The notes: generated by a model from the sequence alone, not told the origin. DNA of 8,611 bases from an uncultured Candidatus Saccharibacteria bacterium (GCA_946479665.1 CAMLGO010000029.1:1-8611); one strand, 5' to 3'; shown: positions 1 to 4,401, counted from the stretch's first letter. Translations and numbers: made by a program.

Positions 1-80
1 CCGAGTGGTTTAAGGGAACGGTCTTGAAAACCGTCGTGCCAGCAATGGTACCGAGAGTTCGAATCTCTCCCTCTCCGCCA
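1..80 (+). tRNA. tRNA-Ser(TGA), 5' end cut by window edge
   Basis: This is a class II tRNA with a long variable arm. The anticodon stem is ACGGT (18-22) paired with ACCGT (30-34). The 7-base loop CTTGAAA (23-29) puts anticodon TGA at 25-27, so it reads UCA and related serine codons. The T-loop TTCGAAT is visible, followed by acceptor strand CCTCTCC (70-76), discriminator G77 and an encoded CCA (78-80). About nine 5' bases lie outside the window; by analogy with the Ser(CGA) gene at 2204 they would begin GGAGAGG. The 3' end runs directly into a terminator palindrome. Confidence 0.95.
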
Positions 81-118
81 AGAAAAAAGACGATCATTTG
101 ATCGTCTTTTTTCTTGGC
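77..118. terminator. bidirectional terminator fused to the tRNA-Ser(TGA) 3' end
   Basis: A perfect 20-bp inverted repeat (arms 77-96 and 99-118) has only TT between its arms. The core stem GACGATCA/TGATCGTC is followed by TTTTTTCTT and preceded by the mirrored A-tract, so it can terminate transcription both ways: the tRNA rightwards and the pilin gene (stop at 128) leftwards. The left arm starts at the tRNA discriminator base and contains its CCA. Confidence 0.9.
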
Positions 119-127
119 CAGACTGAA

Positions 128-523
128 TTAGACGTTTGTGCCGCCACTGCTGCCGCCGCCTACGAGCGTCGTTAGAACAAAATTGACGATTGCGTAGGCT
201 AAAACTGCAACAATAATACCGACAATCGCGTACATAATCGTATTTTTTGCCGCTGTAATCGCACTGGCGTTACCGCCGGAAACGGTATAGCGGATGCCGC
301 CGATGATCAGCATGATTACGCTGAGTGCGCCAATGATGAAGAGCATGATGTTTACAATGGTGGTGAAAATGCCACCATTGCCAAACAGCTCTACGGGCTG
401 GTTTGTGCCGCGAGCGGTATTGGCGCCCGATTGGATATTGTAGTCGACGGCATAGCTTGGTGTCGCAATGAATAATGCGAGAGCCGTGCCGGCGAGGATG
501 ATAGGTGTAATAAATTTCTTCAC
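128..523 (-). CDS. secreted VirB2/TrbC-like (T4SS-type) pilin
   Basis: This 131-residue protein has the architecture of small conjugative and type IV secretion pilins. Residues 1-25 look like a Sec signal peptide (MKKF, hydrophobic core, likely cleavage after PSYA). A short polar stretch follows, then two hydrophobic helices at about 53-78 and 97-120 joined by the loop GGIRYTVSGGNASAITAAKN, and a Gly/Ser-rich tail. The 'GGIRYTVSGGN...AKN' hinge is typical of VirB2-like pilins in CPR and Gram-positive genomes (recalled, not searched). The start codon is GTG, chosen because AAAGG lies 7 bases upstream; this is the only convincing Shine-Dalgarno sequence in the window. No VirB4, VirB6 or VirD4 gene is nearby, so it may be an orphan surface pilin. 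It converges on the tRNA-Ser(TGA) terminator. Confidence 0.85.
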   Translation of the reverse strand: MKKFITPIILAGTALALFIATPSYAVDYNIQSGANTARGTNQPVELFGNGGIFTTIVNIMLFIIGALSVIMLIIGGIRYTVSGGNASAITAAKNTIMYAIVGIIVAVLAYAIVNFVLTTLVGGGSSGGTNV

Positions 524-557
524 GGATAAGCCTTTCGCATTAGATAATATATATATA

Positions 558-585
558 ATTATAGCAATTTAGGGCTAAAAGTCTA
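558..585 (-). promoter_or_regulatory. promoter of the VirB2-like pilin gene
   Basis: On the - strand, TAGACT (580-585) is separated by 16 bases from extended -10 TGC-TATAAT (hexamer 558-563). The predicted start near 551 falls inside a (TA)5 run at 548-557, giving a leader of about 28 bases before the GTG at 523. It is divergent from the tRNA-Ser(GCT) promoter. Confidence 0.75.
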
Positions 586-603
586 CTCTTGGCCCCTGTC
601 TTA

Positions 604-612
604 TGCTACAAT
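604..612 (+). promoter_or_regulatory. extended -10 promoter of tRNA-Ser(GCT)
   Basis: TGC-TACAAT (hexamer 607-612) lies about 45 bases before the tRNA. No good -35 hexamer is seen at 16-18 bases; the extended TGn motif may compensate. Confidence 0.65.
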
Positions 613-656
613 TGTTCGAGTTGGAGAAGTACTACTTTGACGACAGAAGCCTATAC

Positions 657-749
657 GGAGGGGTACCCAAGTGGCTTAAGGGGACGGTTTGCTAAATCGT
701 TAGTCTGGGGAGACCTGGAGCGGGAGTTCGAATCTCCCCTCCTCCGCCA
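657..749 (+). tRNA. tRNA-Ser(GCT)
   Basis: This is a 93-base class II tRNA. Acceptor GGAGGGG (657-663) pairs with CTCCTCC (739-745), with one G-U. The anticodon stem ACGGT/ATCGT encloses loop TTGCTAA, giving anticodon GCT for the AGC/AGU serine codons. A long variable arm follows, then T-stem GGGAG/CTCCC around TTCGAAT, discriminator G746 and encoded CCA 747-749. Confidence 0.96.
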
Positions 750-790
750 AATAAAATAGCACTGCGGCTGCAGTGCTATTTTATTTGGCG
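745..790 (+). terminator. terminator palindrome fused to the tRNA-Ser(GCT) 3' end
   Basis: A perfect 21-bp inverted repeat (arms 745-765 and 770-790) encloses a 4-base loop GGCT. The GC-rich core AGCACTGC/GCAGTGCT is followed by the U-rich run ATTTTATTT. The left arm includes the last acceptor base, the discriminator and CCA of the tRNA. Confidence 0.88.
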
Positions 791-838
791 AACCGGATAG
801 ATCTCCCCTCCAATTACTCTTTCTCTATATTTCGCTCA

Positions 839-847
839 TGCTATACT
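839..847 (+). promoter_or_regulatory. leaderless promoter for the gene at 854
   Basis: Extended -10 TGC-TATACT (hexamer 842-847) ends six bases before ATG 854, so transcription should begin at or next to the A of the start codon. No clear -35 is present. Confidence 0.7.
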
Positions 848-853
848 ATTTTT

Positions 854-1489
854 ATGCAACCAAACGAGCCATATTGGCAGCCAAATCAAAATGACACACC
901 GGAGACAGCCCCGAATCCACCAGTTGACCCGCTGCAGCAGCAAGGTCCAATCGTAACGTTGACACCCGACCCCCAGGATGCTGACGGTGAGCGTATTGAA
1001 CTGGCGACTGATCCAGCCGCCCCTCTTCCGGCTGAGCCGATTCGCTGGCAAGCAAGCGAATATATCCATCAGGAGAAAAATGCGCTGTGGTTTGTTAGCT
1101 TTGGCGTCGTCGTGCTTGGATTGATGGCACTTGCCATCCTTCTTATGCAGGCATGGACATTTGCTGTCTTGATCGCTGTCATGGCGGTAGCTGTCGTGGT
1201 ATATTCTCGCCGTCCGCCTCGAGAACTTACATATACCTTGAGCGCTAAGGGTCTCTACGTTGGTGATCGTCTATATGATCTCTCTGAATTTAAGTCGTTT
1301 GGCGTGATTCATGACGGCGCCGAGTTCTCGATCATGCTCATACCAGTGAAGCGTTTTCTCCCCGGAGTAACTGTTTACTTTCCAGAAGTACTCGGTGAGC
1401 AGATCGTTGATTTTTTGGGCGCAAGACTGCCGATGCAGGAGCTTCACCTCGATATTATCGACAAAGTTGTACGCAAATTACGACTTTAA
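854..1489 (+). CDS. two-TM membrane protein with C-terminal PH-like/DUF5673-like domain
   Basis: This 211-residue protein has unknown function. Residues 1-60 are Pro/Gln/Asp-rich and probably disordered. An 'RWQASEYIHQEKN' segment (about 64-76) leads into a TM hairpin (about 78-98 and 100-118). Arginines follow (RRPP, 119-122), then a predicted beta-rich domain starting ELTYTLSAKGLYVGDRLYDL and a basic C-terminal helix. The order Pro-rich tail, TM pair, 'lxxxGixVGdxlY' domain and terminal helix matches a membrane family widespread in CPR genomes, which I recall as DUF5673-like; I have not verified this. In-frame codons reach back to a GTG at 773, but that lies inside the tRNA-Ser(GCT) terminator and upstream of the promoter, so ATG 854 is preferred. 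The stop is TAA. Confidence 0.75.
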   Translation: MQPNEPYWQPNQNDTPETAPNPPVDPLQQQGPIVTLTPDPQDADGERIELATDPAAPLPAEPIRWQASEYIHQEKNALWFVSFGVVVLGLMALAILLMQAWTFAVLIAVMAVAVVVYSRRPPRELTYTLSAKGLYVGDRLYDLSEFKSFGVIHDGAEFSIMLIPVKRFLPGVTVYFPEVLGEQIVDFLGARLPMQELHLDIIDKVVRKLRL

Positions 1490-1491
1490 CC

Positions 1492-1521
1492 TTGCCTCTC
1501 CTCTGTCATACGTGATACAAT
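1492..1521 (+). promoter_or_regulatory. promoter of tRNA-Arg(GCG)
   Basis: TTGCCT (1492-1497) is separated by 18 bases from TACAAT (1516-1521), which is preceded by TGA (an extended -10). The predicted start lies about 80 bases before the tRNA. Confidence 0.7.
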
Positions 1522-1563
1522 AGCCGATGTTCGTCACTTGAAAAAGAGACAAAGCACCTTCTA

Positions 1564-1604
1564 GTTACACGAAAAGCATGGCCATGCAATTTGTGTGACC
1601 ATGC
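1564..1604 (+). promoter_or_regulatory. pre-tRNA-Arg leader with competing hairpins
   Basis: GTTACAC (1564-1570) can pair with GTGTGAC (1593-1599), with one G-U. They enclose the perfect palindrome GCATGGCCATGC (1576-1587). A second CCATGC copy at 1599-1604 could instead pair with GCATGG at 1576-1581, so two mutually exclusive folds are possible just before the mature 5' end. The function is unknown. Confidence 0.4.
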
Positions 1605-1609
1605 AGTAC

Positions 1610-1686
1610 GGACCCGTAGCTCAGCTGGATAGAGCGTTGGCTTGCGGAGCCAAAGGTCGCACGTTCGAATCGTGCCGGGTTCACCA
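1610..1686 (+). tRNA. tRNA-Arg(GCG)
   Basis: This is a 77-base tRNA. Acceptor GGACCCG (1610-1616) pairs with CGGGTTC (1676-1682). The D-stem is GCTC/GAGC, the anticodon stem TTGGC/GCCAA with loop TTGCGGA, and the T-stem GCACG/CGTGC around TTCGAAT. Discriminator A1683 is followed by encoded CCA 1684-1686. Anticodon GCG reads CGC and CGU by wobble. The arginine identity elements A20 (in GGATA), C35 and A73 are present. Most bacteria use ACG, deaminated to ICG, for these codons, so GCG is unusual. Confidence 0.95.
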
Positions 1687-1727
1687 TAGAAAAAAGACGA
1701 GTTTTTGCTCGTCTTTTTTCTATGGTG
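1682..1727. terminator. bidirectional terminator fused to the tRNA-Arg 3' end
   Basis: A perfect 20-bp inverted repeat (arms 1682-1701 and 1708-1727) encloses a 6-base loop. Core GACGAG/CTCGTC is flanked by A6 and T6 tracts. It shares the half-site GAAAAAAGACGA with the terminator at 77-118. It lies between the tRNA and the convergent membrane gene whose stop is at 1745, so it should serve both. The left arm covers the last acceptor base, the discriminator and CCA. Confidence 0.9.
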
Positions 1728-1744
1728 CATATCGTGCTAGCTTT

Positions 1745-2116
1745 TTATGTTCGGGGATTTTCCGACTCGTAGCGGTAATTGCTATGTCCGTCATATCGCT
1801 GATTGTAGTAGCTTGAGTTGCTGCCGATGGCATACATCATGATGATAAAACCAATAAAAAGAATCGATAAGAGCGTGCCGATCGACCCGGTAATAACACC
1901 TGCCAAGCTCATGCCGTGCCCCGGATAGCGGCGTTTGAGTGCGATACCGCCAAAAATAATCGCCGGTATGCCTGTGAAGAGTCCAAATCCAATAAGTGAA
2001 ACGATACCAAGTACCAGGGATGTGATAGCAAAACCATTTGAGTGGCCCGGTGTCACTATCTGCACGGATGCTTGTGGTTGGTGGGGAACGAATGGAGGTG
2101 GCGTTTGTGTTGTCAT
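1745..2116 (-). CDS. DUF4190-like small membrane protein
   Basis: This 123-residue protein has a Pro/Gln-rich N-terminus (about 1-25), then hydrophobic segments at about 28-60 and 70-96 with the pattern GFAITSLVLGIVSL, GIPAIIFGGIALKRR, GMSLAGVITGSIGTLLSIL. That pattern is characteristic of DUF4190 proteins ('aiaSLvlGilsl...pa.ilGhiAl..i...gr.lAiaGlilG'). The C-terminal tail is Tyr/Asn/Ser-rich and polar. The biochemical role of the family is not known to me. An in-frame ATG exists at 2137, but the -10 hexamer TAGAAT lies between it and ATG 2116, so the shorter start is chosen. The stop is TAA; transcription should end at the shared terminator 1682-1727. Confidence 0.8.
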   Translation of the reverse strand: MTTQTPPPFVPHQPQASVQIVTPGHSNGFAITSLVLGIVSLIGFGLFTGIPAIIFGGIALKRRYPGHGMSLAGVITGSIGTLLSILFIGFIIMMYAIGSNSSYYNQRYDGHSNYRYESENPRT

Positions 2117-2123
2117 TGCCTGT

Positions 2124-2152
2124 ATTCTATCAAACAACCGAACACTTGCCTA
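2124..2152 (-). promoter_or_regulatory. near-leaderless promoter of the DUF4190-like gene
   Basis: On the - strand, TAGGCA (2147-2152) is separated by 17 bases from TGA-TAGAAT (hexamer 2124-2129). Seven bases then separate the hexamer from ATG 2116, leaving no room for a ribosome-binding site. Confidence 0.6.
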
Positions 2153-2182
2153 TGAGTTACTTCTCGAAAAATGATCGATATT

Positions 2183-2191
2183 TGCTATACT
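2183..2191 (+). promoter_or_regulatory. extended -10 promoter of tRNA-Ser(CGA)
   Basis: TGC-TATACT (hexamer 2186-2191) lies 12 bases before the tRNA, predicting a pre-tRNA leader of only about six bases. The -35 is weak at best. It diverges from the DUF4190-like gene. Confidence 0.7.
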
Positions 2192-2203
2192 AAACCAAGG
2201 TTT

Positions 2204-2293
2204 GGAGAGGTGTCCGAGTGGTTGAAGGTGCCGCTCTCGAAAAGCGGTGTGGGGTAAAACTCACCGAGAGTTCGAATCTCTTCCTCTCCGCCA
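2204..2293 (+). tRNA. tRNA-Ser(CGA)
   Basis: This is a 90-base class II tRNA. Acceptor GGAGAGG (2204-2210) pairs with CCTCTCC (2283-2289). The anticodon stem CCGCT/AGCGG encloses loop CTCGAAA, giving anticodon CGA for UCG codons. A long variable arm follows, then T-stem GAGAG/CTCTT (one G-U) around TTCGAAT, discriminator G2290 and encoded CCA 2291-2293. The acceptor and T-arm are nearly the same as in the Ser(TGA) gene at 1-80. Confidence 0.96.
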
Positions 2294-2331
2294 CATAAAG
2301 TACAGTCTTTCGGGGCTGTATTTTATTTGCG
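2289..2331 (+). terminator. terminator after tRNA-Ser(CGA), imperfect CCA-overlapping form
   Basis: The core stem (2301-2308 with 2313-2320, including G-U pairs) is capped by a TTCG tetraloop and followed by TTTTATTT. Pairing continues outwards through AATAAA-like bases to the CCA (CA of 2292-2293 with TG 2328-2329) with one mismatch, then a bulge to the last acceptor base. It is the imperfect counterpart of the three perfect tRNA palindromes. Confidence 0.8.
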
Positions 2332-2346
2332 CTGAAATGTGCCGCC

Positions 2347-2375
2347 TTGACCCCATCTTGCTCATGCTTCATAAT
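2347..2375 (+). promoter_or_regulatory. promoter of the type IV prepilin gene, near-leaderless
   Basis: TTGACC (2347-2352), a 17-base spacer and CATAAT (2370-2375) predict a start near 2382. That is zero to three bases before ATG 2385. Confidence 0.7.
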
Positions 2376-2384
2376 CACCGATAT

Positions 2385-2897
2385 ATGATGCACTCTCGGT
2401 CACATACACCAGATACCCAACGTGGCTTTACGATCGTAGAACTACTTGTTGTTATTGTTGTTATTGGAATTCTGGCTGCAATTACAATCGTAGCCTACAA
2501 CGGTATCCAGGATCGGGCGCGCTTTTCTGACGAGCAGCTAGACTTAAAAAATATTCGTTCGGCGCTTCTGCTATACAAAGCCGATAATGCCGGCAAATAT
2601 CCAACAACGGGCGGTGCTTGGTTTGGCTGGGATCAAGTAACTGGCGACAGTTTCATACCAGGCTTGTCGCCGAAATACATTTCGGTCATTCCTCAAATGG
2701 ACACGAGTCTGCCATCGAATGATTCGTATCTCTATCTTTCTAATGGCACTGATTATTCATTGATTCGATATCGAGCGACGGCAGCGGGCGGTCTCCCTCA
2801 ATCAGAGCGGAATATTCCTCGCTCATGGTACGGTTCCCCGACTGAAGGATGGGGCTATTGGAGTTCGGGTTATTCAACCGATCGCCCGTCTGACTAA
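2385..2897 (+). CDS. type IV prepilin-like protein (class III signal, GspG/PilA-like)
   Basis: This 170-residue protein begins with a 14-residue leader (MMHSRSHTPDTQRG) and then FTIVELLVVIVVIGILAAI. This is the prepilin peptidase site: cleavage after Gly14, Phe at mature +1, Glu at +5, then a 20-residue helix serving as membrane anchor and assembly core. The mature ectodomain is Tyr/Trp/Ser/Gly-rich, lacks cysteine, and carries 'DLKNIRSALLLYKADNAGKYPTT' (about 49-71), the alpha1-C region seen in pseudopilins and PilA-like proteins. It would be processed by PilD-type peptidase and assembled into a type IV pilus or competence pseudopilus; those machinery genes are not in the window. ATG 2385 (or 2388) is chosen from the promoter; codons further upstream run into the tRNA-Ser(CGA) gene. 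The stop TAA overlaps the stop of the convergent gene. Confidence 0.9.
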   Translation: MMHSRSHTPDTQRGFTIVELLVVIVVIGILAAITIVAYNGIQDRARFSDEQLDLKNIRSALLLYKADNAGKYPTTGGAWFGWDQVTGDSFIPGLSPKYISVIPQMDTSLPSNDSYLYLSNGTDYSLIRYRATAAGGLPQSERNIPRSWYGSPTEGWGYWSSGYSTDRPSD

Positions 2898-3343
2898 TCT
2901 TTAAATGTATTTCTCAGCTCTATGAAGTCGCCCTTCAAGGAGCTTGTAGTGGTGGCGAGATTGCCAATAAAGCCGCTTTCTCGCGGGGCGGCGATATCTC
3001 GCACGACTCGAAAAAGCAGAATAAATTTCGGTGTTTGAGTGGCTTCGGCAACAAGTTGTAATTTATCGACAAATTGTTTGGCGGATTGCTTTTGTTGCTT
3101 GGTTTGAGCTGGCGTGATCGAGCGGATAATAAGCTTTATGATGATAAAAATAGCGAGCCCGACACAGATTGCTATAACGATAGGGACAAATAGCAGCCAC
3201 CACCATGAGCTAAGGGTCGTGAGCCAAAGGGCGACAATAACGAGTACTGCGGCAACTACTGCACCGGTAATTGCTACCGGATAGAATAGCCGGTTGGCGA
3301 ATTCGGTGCCGATTGAGCGGATGGCGAGGAATGATGGTTTCAT
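2894..3343 (-). CDS. two-TM membrane protein of unknown function
   Basis: I do not recognise this 149-residue protein. A short N-terminus (MKPSFLAIRSIGTEFANRLF) precedes two hydrophobic helices (about 21-43 and 47-74) separated by TTLSSWWW. A cytosolic Gln/Lys-rich helix (about 79-103, TKQQKQSAKQFVDKLQLVAE) and a polar C-terminus ending in a short helix follow. Topology by the positive-inside rule would put both ends in the cytoplasm. An in-frame ATG at 3412 would add 23 residues, but the -10 TATACT lies six bases before ATG 3343, so the short form is preferred. Its TAG stop overlaps the prepilin TAA. Confidence 0.7.
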   Translation of the reverse strand: MKPSFLAIRSIGTEFANRLFYPVAITGAVVAAVLVIVALWLTTLSSWWWLLFVPIVIAICVGLAIFIIIKLIIRSITPAQTKQQKQSAKQFVDKLQLVAEATQTPKFILLFRVVRDIAAPRESGFIGNLATTTSSLKGDFIELRNTFKD

Positions 3344-3349
3344 ATCTCT

Positions 3350-3355
3350 AGTATA
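3350..3355 (-). promoter_or_regulatory. leaderless -10 element for the gene starting at 3343
   Basis: On the - strand, TATACT (3350-3355) is followed by six bases and then ATG 3343. No strong -35 is seen. Confidence 0.6.
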
Positions 3356-3373
3356 ACCAATCTGGACATTCAC

Positions 3374-3401
3374 GTATATTCGTATGGTTATACGAATATA
3401 C
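3374..3401. repeat. 12-bp inverted repeat, candidate operator between divergent genes
   Basis: Arms GTATATTCGTAT (3374-3385) and ATACGAATATAC (3390-3401) are perfectly complementary around GGTT. It lies in the 124-bp space between the divergent membrane-protein and HIT promoters. GTATAACCA (3351-3359), which overlaps the -10 of the - strand gene, is also the inverse of TGGTTATAC (3385-3393). A regulator site is inferred from position and symmetry. Confidence 0.5.
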
Positions 3402-3415
3402 CGCGTCGTCATTCG

Positions 3416-3439
3416 GAAAAACGCACGAATTCGTTTTTC
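3416..3439. repeat. dyad-symmetric element upstream of the HIT gene
   Basis: GAAAAACG (3416-3423) and CGTTTTTC (3432-3439) are perfect inverted arms. The 10-bp palindrome ACGAATTCGT (3425-3434) overlaps the right arm. The element ends 16 bases before the HIT -10, overlapping where a -35 would sit. Confidence 0.4.
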
Positions 3440-3455
3440 GCTTATTTCCTAGCGT

Positions 3456-3461
3456 TATAAT
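3456..3461 (+). promoter_or_regulatory. leaderless -10 element of the HIT-rlmH unit
   Basis: Consensus TATAAT (3456-3461) is followed by six bases and then ATG 3468. No convincing -35 or ribosome-binding site is present. Confidence 0.7.
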
Positions 3462-3467
3462 AGAGCC

Positions 3468-3860
3468 ATGGAAGATTCTATTTTTACGAAAATTATCAAC
3501 GGCGACATACCGTGTCATAAAGTTTATGAAGATGACCGGGTAATTGCCTTTCTTGATCTTCATCCACAGAACCCGGGTCATACGCTGGTCGTGCCGAAAA
3601 TACAGGTTGATCATCTTTGGGAGCTTTCGGACGATGAGTATGCATACCTCTGGCAGACTATAAAAAAACTCGGTTCTCATATTAAAACAACACTAGGGTC
3701 GCCACGAGTCGGTGTCGTTGTGGAAGGGTTTGGCGTGCCGCACGTGCATGTACATCTCGTGCCTATTTACCACGGTGAAGAGCTGAAGAAGCCGCAGGAT
3801 ATGGCAGCTGAACCGGATCATGCCGCGCTAGCCGATATGGCACAGAAATTGAGCTTTTAA
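3468..3860 (+). CDS. HIT-family nucleotide hydrolase/transferase (HinT-like)
   Basis: This 130-residue protein has the family signature PHVHVHLVP, with the His triad at residues 92, 94 and 96 (H-x-H-x-H); the second His is the catalytic nucleophile. The N-terminal part (IFTKIINGDIPCHKVYEDD, 'AFLDLHPQNPGHTLVVPK') is the usual HIT fold with the conserved 'P.NPGHTLVVPK' strand. HinT-type enzymes hydrolyse purine nucleoside phosphoramidates and aminoacyl-adenylates in the cytosol. Length is normal for the branch. It is the first gene of a unit with rlmH, whose ATG directly follows this TAA. The start is fixed by the TATAAT six bases upstream and by alignment with the normal family N-terminus. Confidence 0.93.
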   Translation: MEDSIFTKIINGDIPCHKVYEDDRVIAFLDLHPQNPGHTLVVPKIQVDHLWELSDDEYAYLWQTIKKLGSHIKTTLGSPRVGVVVEGFGVPHVHVHLVPIYHGEELKKPQDMAAEPDHAALADMAQKLSF

Positions 3861-4319
3861 ATGCCCCTCCGTGTTATTGCCGTTGGCAAAAAACATGAGG
3901 CTTGGGTGGTTGATGGTATCGAGCGTTATGAGAAGCGTCTCAGAAAACCGTTTATGCTTGAATGGGTCTATTTACCTCATTCGGCCCGCGAAGGCCTTAG
4001 CGCGCGCCAGGACGAGTCTGAGCGTATACTATCGCGACTCAAGGATGATGATTTTGTTGTGCTCCTGGACGAGAAGGGTAAGATTGTCGATTCCCCTGCT
4101 CTCGCATCTCTTTTGGTGTCCCCGCTTCATAGCTCGCGGACAGTAGTGCTTATTATTGGCGGAGCGTATGGAGTTGATGAAACGGTGCATAGGCGAGCCG
4201 ATTTTGTGTGGTCGCTGTCGCTCCTCGTTTTCCCGCATCAGTTGGTTCGATTGCTGCTTGCCGAACAGCTGTACCGCGCGCAGGAGATTGCCGCAGGCAA
4301 CCCTTACCATCACGAATAG
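3861..4319 (+). CDS. rlmH: 23S rRNA (pseudouridine1915-N3)-methyltransferase RlmH
   Basis: This 152-residue protein is full length for RlmH, a SPOUT-class methyltransferase that uses SAM to methylate pseudouridine 1915 in helix 69 of 23S rRNA on the 70S ribosome. Visible hallmarks are VIAVGKKHE at the N-terminus, VVLLDEKGK (66-74), the SAM-binding knot IIGGAYGVD (98-106), and the nearly invariant C-terminal block FPHQLVRLLLAEQLYRAQEI...NPYHHE (124-152). The start ATG abuts the HIT stop (TAA|ATG) with no Shine-Dalgarno, suggesting translation by reinitiation from the HIT frame. The stop is TAG. No terminator is visible before the next promoter at 4323. Confidence 0.96.
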   Translation: MPLRVIAVGKKHEAWVVDGIERYEKRLRKPFMLEWVYLPHSAREGLSARQDESERILSRLKDDDFVVLLDEKGKIVDSPALASLLVSPLHSSRTVVLIIGGAYGVDETVHRRADFVWSLSLLVFPHQLVRLLLAEQLYRAQEIAAGNPYHHE

Positions 4320-4322
4320 ATT

Positions 4323-4362
4323 TTGACATAGAGTTGACAATATACAAAGCTTATGCTATATT
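4323..4362 (+). promoter_or_regulatory. strong promoter with tandem TTGACA boxes, for the gene at 4402
   Basis: TTGACA at 4334-4339 is consensus, with a 17-base spacer to extended -10 TGC-TATATT (hexamer 4357-4362). A second TTGACA at 4323-4328 lies exactly 11 bp upstream and has no matching -10. This is the closest match to the sigma-70 consensus in the window. The predicted leader of about 33 bases is A-rich and has no Shine-Dalgarno. Confidence 0.85.
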
Positions 4363-4401
4363 TGCTATTAGTTTACTAACTAAAAACAAATACGCAAAAA
4401 T

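Noticed and set aside
773..853. Upstream in-frame GTG extension of the gene at 854
   Set aside because: It lies inside the tRNA-Ser(GCT) terminator stem and upstream of the -10 TATACT, so it would not be in the mRNA; the added residues match no family.
77..1727. tRNA 3'-end palindromes as integrase attachment sites
   Set aside because: There is no integrase or mobile gene nearby and no direct repeat of a tRNA 3' end marking an integrated element; the terminator explanation accounts for the stem plus U-run.
1506..1816. Open frames on both strands running across the tRNA-Arg gene
   Set aside because: Their sequence is entirely that of the tRNA, its leader and its terminator plus a shadow of the DUF4190-like gene.
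2247..2384. N-terminal extension of the prepilin by 46 codons
   Set aside because: It begins inside tRNA-Ser(CGA) and crosses its terminator; a prepilin leader is short, and the promoter at 2347-2375 points to ATG 2385.
3344..3412. Longer start (ATG 3412) for the - strand membrane protein
   Set aside because: It spans the inverted repeat and the TATACT hexamer, and the extra residues are low in hydrophobic or family-like character.
4029..4347. Antisense open frames over rlmH
   Set aside because: They are shadows of a strongly conserved family in another frame, with no promoter or recognisable protein features.
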